31,433 nt of DNA from JBIOUF01 sp044866695 (GTDB lineage Bacteria > Actinomycetota > Actinomycetes > Propionibacteriales > Nocardioidaceae): positions 1 through 31,433 of the forward strand of contig JBIOUF010000049.1 of the NCBI GenBank assembly GCA_044866695.1, given 5' to 3'. Positions 25,205-31,433 of this stretch are shown piece by piece. Positions within the stretch are counted from its first letter, which is position 1. Each line of letters opens with the position of its first letter. Below the pieces are notes generated by a model. That model saw nothing but the letters and a program-made list of their open reading frames with translations. It was not told the origin of the DNA and did no database searches. The position numbers were made by a program, and so were the translations under genes.

Positions 25205-25234
25205 ACCGGGGGCGTCTCTCATCTGGAGGCCTTG

Positions 25235-26596
25235 ATGACCGTTCGCCTGGTCGCTGCTGGAACCACCCGATCAACGCGGCGGAAGCTGTTCCGAGGGTCC
25301 GTGGCGCTCTCGGCGCTGGCGGTTGTGGCCGCGTGCTCGGCCCCGGGGTCCGACTCCGGCGGCGCCGAGGACGCGGAGCCGGAGTCGGTGAGCACCGACA
25401 TCGGCGACGCGGACATCGAGCTCACCCTGTACGACGGCGCCGGCCTCAAGGCGGTCGACGACGCTCTGATCGCAGGCTTTCAGAAGAAGTTCCCCAATGT
25501 CACGGTCAAGACCCGGTTCGATCCCGACGACGTGCAGGCGCAGAACGCGCCACGCGTGCTCGCCTCGGACGACCCCCCGGACATCGCCCGGATCAACGCT
25601 CTCGCCGACATCGTCGGGAACGGCCAGCTCACCAAGCTGGACCCGTGGGCAACGGAGTACGGCTGGGACAAGCTGCCCGAGGGCCAGCTCGCGATGTACC
25701 GGGTCAGCGACGACGGCGTGCGGGGCTCGGGATCGCAGTACACGATGGCCAGCGGCTTCGTCCTGACCGGCTTGTACTACAACACCGACGTCGCGAAGAA
25801 GGTCGGCATCGGTGAGCCGCCGAAGACCGAGGCGGAGCTGGACGAGGACCTCGCCGCGGCCAAGGACGCCGGCGTCACCCCCATCATGGCGGGAAACCAG
25901 ACCGGCCAGGTCATCACCAGCGTCCAGACGATGATGAACAACGCGTCCGGTCGCGACCCGATCAACGACTGGGTCTTCGACGTCCCGGACGCCACCATCG
26001 ACACTGCCGAGAACCTGGCCGCGGTGGAGAAGGTTGCCGGGTGGGCTGACGACGGGTACTTCAACGACGACACCAACGGCACCGACAGCACCGGCGCGCT
26101 CGGCCGGTTCGTGAAGGGCGAGTCGCTGTTCTACTTCTCCGGCAGCTGGGACTCCTCCTCCCTGCAGGACCAGATGGGCGACAAGGTCGGCTTCGTCCTG
26201 GCGCCCCAGGGTGACGCAGGCACACCCCTGGGGATGTCGGACCCGGTCTCCAACTTCGGGATCCCGAGCAAGTCGGACGAGAAGGACGCAGCCGCTGCGT
26301 TCCTCGACTACCTGATCTCGCCGGAGGCCCGGCAGATCGTCGCCGACACCTTCGGCGCCGGGCCGAGCGGCACCGGGGAGCCACCTACCACCGAGCCGGG
26401 CACGTTGAAGGCACAGGTCCAGGAGGGCTTCAGCACGCTGGTCGACGCCGACGGGCAGGTCCAGTTCGTCAACAACGCAACCAGCGGCATCAACGCCGAC
26501 TGGATCGCGCAGACCCAGGAGCTCGTCGAAGGCCGGGTCTCACCGGAGGACTACCTGAAGAACATCCAGGCCGCCTACGAGGACGACCTGAAATGA
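25235..26596 (+). CDS. Sugar ABC transporter substrate-binding lipoprotein
   Basis: The 453-residue protein starts at ATG 25235, with GGAGG at 25225-25229. An upstream ATG at 25142 is in frame but would place the operator inside the gene. The signal peptide has STRRKLFRGS, which could be a twin-arginine motif, then a hydrophobic run and the lipobox VVAAC with Cys34. The mature part is an extracellular solute-binding fold (family 1): LTLYDGAGLKAVDDALIAGF, NVTVKTRFDPDDV, DPPDIARINALADIV and YFSGSWDSSSLQDQMGDKVG. It captures the sugar outside the membrane and delivers it to the two permeases. It overlaps the first permease by four bases (ATGA). Confidence 0.93.
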   Translation: MTVRLVAAGTTRSTRRKLFRGSVALSALAVVAACSAPGSDSGGAEDAEPESVSTDIGDADIELTLYDGAGLKAVDDALIAGFQKKFPNVTVKTRFDPDDVQAQNAPRVLASDDPPDIARINALADIVGNGQLTKLDPWATEYGWDKLPEGQLAMYRVSDDGVRGSGSQYTMASGFVLTGLYYNTDVAKKVGIGEPPKTEAELDEDLAAAKDAGVTPIMAGNQTGQVITSVQTMMNNASGRDPINDWVFDVPDATIDTAENLAAVEKVAGWADDGYFNDDTNGTDSTGALGRFVKGESLFYFSGSWDSSSLQDQMGDKVGFVLAPQGDAGTPLGMSDPVSNFGIPSKSDEKDAAAAFLDYLISPEARQIVADTFGAGPSGTGEPPTTEPGTLKAQVQEGFSTLVDADGQVQFVNNATSGINADWIAQTQELVEGRVSPEDYLKNIQAAYEDDLK

Positions 26597-27534
26597 GCAC
26601 GCTCGACTCGACCCTAGCGAGCGAGGCGATTGCGGAAACCGGCGGCCGGAAGCCCGTCCGCCGCCGGCGACCGCGCCAGCAGTGGGCCGGTTGGCTCTTC
26701 GCCCTCCCCGCGCTGCTCATGTACGGCGTCTTCGTGCTCCGCCCGACGCTGGCCGCGATCCAGTACTCCTTCTACGACTGGGACGGCGTCACGCCGGCGA
26801 CGTGGGTGGGCATCGACAACTACAAGCGCGTGCTGACCGAACCCGAGCTGTTCTCGTCGATCTGGCATGCGTTCTTCCTGATCATCTTCTTCACCCTCAT
26901 CCCAGTGACAGGCGGGCTCCTGATCGCCGCCCTGCTGCAGGAGATCAAGCTGAAGAGCGTGGTCACCACCTCCCGGACCGCCCTGTTCCTGCCGCAGATC
27001 ATCCCGGGCGCCGCCGCCGCCGTCGCCTGGGTGTGGATGCTCTCCATCAACGGCGCGGTCAACCAGCTGCTCAGCGCGATCGGGCTGGAGTCGTGGACCC
27101 GGGCCTGGCTCGGAGACTTCACCTGGGCACTACCATCGGTCGGGATGATCGGCACCTGGCTCGGGCTGGGGTTCTGCACCATCCTGCTGATCTCCGGCAT
27201 CGGCAAGATCGACCCCGCAGTGTACGAAGCCGCCCGCCTGGACGGCGCTGGCTTCTTCTCGACCTTCAAGGCGGTCACCTTCCCCAGCCTTCGCAACGAG
27301 ATCGGCGTCTGCGTCACCGTCACGGTGATCGCGGCCCTGGCCAGCTTCGACATCGTCTTGATGTCCACCCAAGGCGGTCCGGGCACCGCCTCGATGGTGC
27401 CTGGTGTGCTGGTCTACCAGCTCGGCTTCACAGAGTCGCGGATCGGGCTGGCCAGTGCGTTGGGCGTCCTGCTCACCATCCTCATCCTGGCCGTCATCCT
27501 GCCCCTGCAGCGGGTCTTCAGAGAGGAGGGATGA
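26593..27534 (+). CDS. Sugar ABC transporter permease (MalF/UgpA type)
   Basis: The 313-residue membrane protein starts at ATG 26593 inside the stop of the binding-protein gene. After a basic N-terminus, GWLFALPALLMYGVFVLRPT is the first helix; LIIFFTLIPVTGGLLIAALL and later helices give six in total. The ATPase-contact EAA loop is EAARLDGAGFFSTFKAVTFP near residues 212-231. It forms the channel with the second permease. The adjoining gene begins 3 bases after its stop. Intact. Confidence 0.94.
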   Translation: MSTLDSTLASEAIAETGGRKPVRRRRPRQQWAGWLFALPALLMYGVFVLRPTLAAIQYSFYDWDGVTPATWVGIDNYKRVLTEPELFSSIWHAFFLIIFFTLIPVTGGLLIAALLQEIKLKSVVTTSRTALFLPQIIPGAAAAVAWVWMLSINGAVNQLLSAIGLESWTRAWLGDFTWALPSVGMIGTWLGLGFCTILLISGIGKIDPAVYEAARLDGAGFFSTFKAVTFPSLRNEIGVCVTVTVIAALASFDIVLMSTQGGPGTASMVPGVLVYQLGFTESRIGLASALGVLLTILILAVILPLQRVFREEG

Positions 27535-27537
27535 CAC

Positions 27538-28365
27538 GTGAACTCCGCTCGTGAGCGCTGGCCTGGGCTCCTGCTCCTGCTCCTGCTCCTGACCGTGCTG
27601 TTCTCGATCTTCCCCTTGGTGTCGATGCTGTCCGCGGCCCTGCAGCCCCAAGGAACCGTGCCGACCGGAATCCAGTGGCCTTCTGACCCCCAGTGGCACA
27701 ACTTCGCCGACGCGTGGAAAGTCGCCGACATCACCCCGCTCCTGGTGTCGAGCATCATCCTGGTCGCCGGCGTCGTCCCCTTCGTGGCACTGTTCGCCAC
27801 CATGGCCGGCTACGCGCTGGGCAGGCTCCGGATCCCCGGAGGCGGAATCTTCTTCGTGCTCCTGCTGTTCGGGCTCACCCTCCCGCAGGAAGCCACGATC
27901 GTGCCGCTCTACTACCAGATGCGCGACTACGGACTGCTGAACAGCCGACTCGGCTTGATCCTGGCGCTGATCGGCATCTTCCTGCCCTTCGCCGTGTTCT
28001 GGATGCGGGCCCACTTCCTGTCTGTCCCCAAAGAGCTCTCCGAGGCCAGTGCGATCGACGGCGCCAGCACCTGGCGCGAGTTCCGCCATGTCCAGATCCC
28101 ACTCGCCCTCCCCGCGATCTCCTCGATGTGCCTGTTGTTGTTCATCTGGACCTGGAACAACTTCCTGCATGCCATCGTCCTGATCGACGAGCCGACCCAT
28201 CGCACCATGGCGGGAGCCCTGCTGAACTTCGTCGGGCAGTACTCCACCGACGTGGTCCTCCTCAATGCCGGCTCGCTGCTGATCATGGCCCCGATGGTGG
28301 TCGTCTTCCTGATCTTCCAGCAGCAGTTCTCCAGGGCCATGCTCGCCGGCGCCGTCAAGGGGTAG
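27538..28365 (+). CDS. Sugar ABC transporter permease (MalG/UgpE type)
   Basis: The 275-residue protein starts at GTG 27538 with GAGAGGAGGG about 8 bases upstream, located in the end of the previous gene. The N-terminal helix is unusually leucine-rich (LLLLLLLLTVLFSIFPLVSM). The EAA loop EASAIDGASTWREFRHVQIP at about 177-196 is the ATPase contact site. Six helices are expected. No ATP-binding gene follows, so the transporter likely uses a shared MsiK-type ATPase encoded elsewhere, as many actinomycete sugar systems do. Confidence 0.94.
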   Translation: MNSARERWPGLLLLLLLLTVLFSIFPLVSMLSAALQPQGTVPTGIQWPSDPQWHNFADAWKVADITPLLVSSIILVAGVVPFVALFATMAGYALGRLRIPGGGIFFVLLLFGLTLPQEATIVPLYYQMRDYGLLNSRLGLILALIGIFLPFAVFWMRAHFLSVPKELSEASAIDGASTWREFRHVQIPLALPAISSMCLLLFIWTWNNFLHAIVLIDEPTHRTMAGALLNFVGQYSTDVVLLNAGSLLIMAPMVVVFLIFQQQFSRAMLAGAVKG

Positions 28366-28412
28366 GTCCGTCCGAGCTTCTACCAGAGCCGCTGAGCAGG
28401 AAGCCGTCTGCG

Positions 28413-30071
28413 ATGTCGCACCCAGCGGACCAGTGGTGGCGCACCGCCGTCATCTACGAGGTCTACCCACGCAGCTTCGCCGACGGCAACGGCGACGGTG
28501 AGGGCGACCTCGCCGGTCTGTGCGCCCGGCTCACCCACCTCGTCGACCTCGGCGTGGACGCCCTCTGGGTCGCGCCCTGGTACCCCTCGCCACTTGCCGA
28601 CGGCGGGTACGACGTCACCGACTACCGCAACATCCACCCACTGTTCGGAACCCTCGCGGACGCCGACGCGCTGCTGGAGACCGCCCACCGGCTAGGTCTC
28701 CGCGTCATCATCGACCTGGTCGCCAACCACACATCTCACGAGCACCCGTGGTTCAGCCAAGCCCTACGCGCCGGCGCCGGCACACCCGCCCGGAACATGT
28801 ACCTGTTCCGAGACGGTCGCGGAGCCGGCGGCGCACTGCCGCCGAACAACTGGATCAGCGCCTTCGGCGACTCGGCGTGGACCCGCATCACCGAGCCGGA
28901 CGGGTCGCCCGGTCAGTGGTACCTGCACACCTTCGCGCGCGAGCAGCCCGACCTCAACTGGGACAGCAGCCACGTACGCGAGGAGTTCGACGCGATCCTC
29001 AGGTTCTGGCTGGACCGGGGCGTGGACGGGTTCAGGATCGACGCTGCACCGGCCATGGCGAAGAAGCCAGGCCTTCCCGATGCGGACTACGGCGACGAGC
29101 CACGATTCACCGCCGCGGACTGGGTCGACAACCCGCACTGGGACGTCGACGCGGTGCACGACGTGCTGCGCGGCTGGCGTGCGGTCGTGGACTCCTACCC
29201 CGGTGACCGCGTCTTCGTGGCCGAGGCGGTGGTCAACGGGCCACACCGGCTGGCCCGCTACCTGCGCCCCGACGAGCTGCACACCGCCTTCAACTTCGAC
29301 TATGTGCACGCCCACTGGGACCCGGACGAGCTGCGCGGCGTCATCACCAACACCCTACGCGCCCTCGAGCCGATCGGGGCACCCGCGACCTGGGCCATGT
29401 CGAGCCACGACGAGGTTCGGCACCTCACCCGGTTCGGCCGCGACGCCGCAGGCTCGTCCCGTGGCGCCAAGAAGGCAGTGGCCACCGACCTCGAGCTGGG
29501 CACCCGGCGGGCCCGTGCCGCCATCCTGCTCACCCTCGCGCTCCCTGGGGGGGTCTACCTGTACCAGGGCGAGGAGCTCGGTCTGCCCGAGGTGGAGGAC
29601 CTGCCCCCGTCGGTGATGCAGGACCCGGCGTACCTGCGCTCCGGCGGCGCCGTCGCCAGCCGCGACGGGTGCCGGGTCCCGCTCCCCTGGGCGGGCCATC
29701 GGCCGCCCTTCGCGTTCTCGCCTGACCGCGGCGACGGCGTGCGGACCTGGCTCCCGCAACCGCCGACGTGGCGAGCGCTCACCGTCGAGGCGCAACGAGG
29801 CGACCCGAGCTCCATGCTCACGCTCTACCGATCAGCGCTGGCCCGCCGCCGGCAACTCGCCGCACTACGAGACGAGCCGCTGACCTGGCTCGCCGCTCCC
29901 GAGGGCGTGCTCGCCTTCGCCCGTGGCCAGGACTTCCGGTGCGTCGTCAACTTCAGCAGCCGGCCAATTCCCCTGCCATGCCATCCGCTGCTGGCCAGCG
30001 CAGCGCTACAGCCGCCGTACGACCTGCCCACCGACACCGCCGCCTGGACGGCCGTATCAGACCCGCAATGA
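28413..30071 (+). CDS. GH13 alpha-glucosidase (oligo-1,6-glucosidase/sucrose-hydrolase type)
   Basis: The 552-residue enzyme starts at ATG 28413, with AGCAGGAAG upstream as a ribosome site. The TIM-barrel landmarks are present: YEVYPRSFADGNGDGEGDL (15-33, including the metal-loop pattern), DLVANHTS (101-108), DGFRIDAAPAM (205-215, nucleophile Asp210), FVAEAVVN (268-275, acid/base Glu271) and SSHDEVRHLTR (330-340, Asp333). A family-typical Asn before His332 is Ser here. No signal peptide, so the enzyme is cytoplasmic. As the last gene of the transporter operon it probably cleaves the imported alpha-glucoside. Together with the GH32 enzyme it suggests sucrose, turanose or a similar glucosyl-fructoside. 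Confidence 0.92.
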   Translation: MSHPADQWWRTAVIYEVYPRSFADGNGDGEGDLAGLCARLTHLVDLGVDALWVAPWYPSPLADGGYDVTDYRNIHPLFGTLADADALLETAHRLGLRVIIDLVANHTSHEHPWFSQALRAGAGTPARNMYLFRDGRGAGGALPPNNWISAFGDSAWTRITEPDGSPGQWYLHTFAREQPDLNWDSSHVREEFDAILRFWLDRGVDGFRIDAAPAMAKKPGLPDADYGDEPRFTAADWVDNPHWDVDAVHDVLRGWRAVVDSYPGDRVFVAEAVVNGPHRLARYLRPDELHTAFNFDYVHAHWDPDELRGVITNTLRALEPIGAPATWAMSSHDEVRHLTRFGRDAAGSSRGAKKAVATDLELGTRRARAAILLTLALPGGVYLYQGEELGLPEVEDLPPSVMQDPAYLRSGGAVASRDGCRVPLPWAGHRPPFAFSPDRGDGVRTWLPQPPTWRALTVEAQRGDPSSMLTLYRSALARRRQLAALRDEPLTWLAAPEGVLAFARGQDFRCVVNFSSRPIPLPCHPLLASAALQPPYDLPTDTAAWTAVSDPQ

Positions 30072-30310
30072 TCGGCGATCGCGCGCGCAACACGAACCGA
30101 TACCCAAGTCCGCGCCTGTCGCTCAGGATCGTGTCGTGCCAGCACGGGTGGCGCAACGGCCACGACCGGTTCTCGCCGCGTCATGCCCACAGCCCGACCC
30201 TCGACGTCCTCCACCAGCTGGGTGGCGGGGCCCGTGCCGGCTGGAGCGGTAACACAGGCGTCGACCTCGCCGTCGCGGCCACCGCCCGCGCGGCGATCCG
30301 GCGGGCGTGA
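30068..30310 (+). CDS. Doubtful 80-residue ORF overlapping the GH13 stop
   Basis: ATG 30068 overlaps the GH13 stop (ATGA). The latter half reads HSPTLDVLHQLGGGARAGWS and GNTGVDLAVAATARAAIRRA, which looks coding, but no family is recognised. It could be the remnant of a gene cut by the insertion of the sugar locus, or chance in GC-rich DNA. Confidence 0.3.
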   Translation: MIGDRARNTNRYPSPRLSLRIVSCQHGWRNGHDRFSPRHAHSPTLDVLHQLGGGARAGWSGNTGVDLAVAATARAAIRRA

Positions 30311-30523
30311 GCAGCAGTCTGGTGAGGACACAGGCGTGGCCGTGTCGCGGACGGGCCGTCGCTGGAGAGAGACCCACGCCGCGCGGGCTTCACCGGCACC
30401 GCGCTTGACGACTGGCTGGCGCCGCGGCTGCTGGTTGAGATGCCGCTCGGCGGGCGATCATCGAGATCGGGCCCTGACCCGCAGCAGTAGCTCGCCGGCC
30501 GATGCTCTGGCAAGCTGCGGCAC
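30311..30523. other. Spacer, no gene seen
   Basis: No RNA gene, repeat or clear promoter was recognised. A short in-frame run (GFTGTALDDWLAPRLLVEMP) is coding-like but has no context. Confidence 0.45.
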
Positions 30524-31048
30524 GTGCCCTACCCGGTCTGGCGGTACTTCCCTCGGAACAGGCGGGCCGCCGCATGGGTCGATGGGTTCCTCGATGTCGT
30601 GACGTCGGTCGAGGAGCGGATCTCGACCGTGGCTGGCGCGGGCCTGACGAGCGATGAGGTGCTCAGGCAGCTCAGTAGCGGCCTACAGATGCTCGGATTC
30701 TCTGTCGAGTCGGGGAAGTCGAAGGCGGCGAAGATCTTCCGTCCGGTCCTCTTCGGCGACAACGGCGTGCCAGAGATCTCCTACGAGATCGATGCCTTCC
30801 ATGAGCGGGAGCGAATCGCCGTCGAGGTCGAGGCTGGTCGAGGGGCGGCCAACAACGCCGACTATCGCGACATCGTGCGGACTTCCCTGATCCTCGACGC
30901 GGACTACTTGGCGCTGCTGCTGCCGATCACGTACCGCTCGACGACCTCCATCGCGGCATACCAGCGCACGCGTGGTCAGCTCGAGGCGCTGTACGCATCG
31001 GATCGATTGAAGCTGCCCTTCACCGGTCTCCTGCTCGTCGGTTACTAA
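30524..31048 (+). CDS. Putative PD-(D/E)XK nuclease-like protein
   Basis: The 174-residue protein starts at GTG 30524; the ribosome site is unclear. The N-terminal half includes EERISTVAGAGLTSDEVLRQ. The core has YEIDAFHERERIAVEVEAGR (about 85-104) and GAANNADYRDIVRTSLILDA (105-124). An Asp followed, some 10 residues later, by Glu-x-Glu on a predicted strand resembles the PD-(D/E)XK nuclease centre, although the usual Lys is not obvious. Closing hydrophobic strands (YLALLLPITYR, PFTGLLLVGY) fit such a fold. I infer a restriction-endonuclease-like fold with modest certainty. No methyltransferase neighbours are in the window. Confidence 0.6.
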   Translation: MPYPVWRYFPRNRRAAAWVDGFLDVVTSVEERISTVAGAGLTSDEVLRQLSSGLQMLGFSVESGKSKAAKIFRPVLFGDNGVPEISYEIDAFHERERIAVEVEAGRGAANNADYRDIVRTSLILDADYLALLLPITYRSTTSIAAYQRTRGQLEALYASDRLKLPFTGLLLVGY

Positions 31049-31090
31049 CGCCGATGTGCACAATCACGGCCGGTCAATGGTTCGTCGCGC

Positions 31091-31433
31091 TCACTCCACC
31101 GGGTACTCAGCCAGCACCTGATTCGACCCGCGTGCCTTGTTCACCGCCTCGGCCCACAACAGGTAGCCGCGGGGAGTGGGGCCGCCCATCGCGTACCTGG
31201 ACATGCTGGCGCTCAGCCGCAGGAACCGGCCCTCGGACGCGTCGTACACGTAGTCGCCCTCGGCCTCCTCGTTGAAGGCGGTGACCTGGACCAGCCCCTC
31301 ACTGGCGACCGATCCCTCGATGCCGTCGTCCTGGATCGTCACCACGGGATCGCCCTGGGTGGTCAGCACCTGGACTCGGTCGTCGCGGCCTTCGGGGTAG
31401 TCGCCGCAGTACTGCGAGAGCATCACCACGTCG
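31091..31433 (-). CDS. Unidentified protein, C-terminal part (5' end outside window)
   Basis: The minus-strand frame is open from the window edge to the TGA at 31091-31093, so the start lies beyond 31433. The visible 113 residues read DVVMLSQYCGDYPEGRDDRV, then VQVTAFNEEAEGDYVYDASE and RYAMGGPTPRGYLLWAEAVN. It is acidic and beta-rich, without transmembrane helices. I do not recognise a family. Its last codons converge on the nuclease-like gene, with 42 bases between. Confidence 0.6.
   Translation of the reverse strand, partial: DVVMLSQYCGDYPEGRDDRVQVLTTQGDPVVTIQDDGIEGSVASEGLVQVTAFNEEAEGDYVYDASEGRFLRLSASMSRYAMGGPTPRGYLLWAEAVNKARGSNQVLAEYPVE

Noticed and set aside
25070..25222. Longer LacI start
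   Set aside because: It would place both operators inside the gene and adds no family residues.

Overview
The window is GC-rich, uses many GTG starts, and carries the gene order dnaA–dnaN–gnd–recF–dciA–gyrB–gyrA–DUF3566–tRNA-Ile–DLW-39–tRNA-Ala. That order is the replication-origin neighbourhood of an actinomycete. A gnd gene between dnaN and recF, the DUF3566 protein after gyrA, and the type of intergenic palindromic repeat suggest a Nocardioides-like member of the Propionibacteriales. The family-level placement is inference from gene order and protein style, not a database result.

Positions 1-11625 are conserved core. They hold the 3' part of dnaA, an origin-like spacer with five DnaA-box-like sites, the sliding clamp, a short-form 6-phosphogluconate dehydrogenase, RecF, DciA, both gyrase subunits, a membrane protein, and two tRNA genes flanking a 42-residue protein. 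A palindromic repeat sits in the gyrB-gyrA spacer, and a rearranged version lies before tRNA-Ile.

Positions 11626 to about 19290 are accessory DNA next to tRNA-Ala. They contain a frameshifted and truncated integrase start, small unassigned ORFs, a HigBA-type toxin-antitoxin pair, and a tyrosine recombinase whose reading frame runs in from a decayed transposase. Beyond these lie a secreted endonuclease/exonuclease/phosphatase-fold protein, an IS3-type OrfA scrap, and a tightly overlapping three-gene minus-strand operon: DUF433 antitoxin, DUF5615 PIN-like toxin and a two-domain dCTP deaminase. This operon is the best candidate here for an undescribed system.

Positions 19620-22483 hold an in-frame chimera, the N-terminal half of a KefB-type antiporter joined to the C-terminal domain of glucose-6-phosphate dehydrogenase. 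A GH15 enzyme follows with overlapping start and stop. The structure looks like the scar of a deletion that joined two genes.

Positions 22593-30071 form a divergent sugar-use locus. A LacI repressor and a GH32 beta-fructosidase read leftward. A lipoprotein sugar-binding protein, two permeases and a GH13 alpha-glucosidase read rightward. Two LacI-type operators lie between the two arms. The pair of hydrolases fits uptake and cleavage of sucrose or a related glucosyl-fructoside. No ATPase gene is present, so a shared MsiK-type ATPase is expected elsewhere.

Positions 30072-31433 hold a doubtful 80-codon ORF, a possible PD-(D/E)XK-type protein, and the C-terminal part of an unidentified minus-strand gene cut by the window edge.
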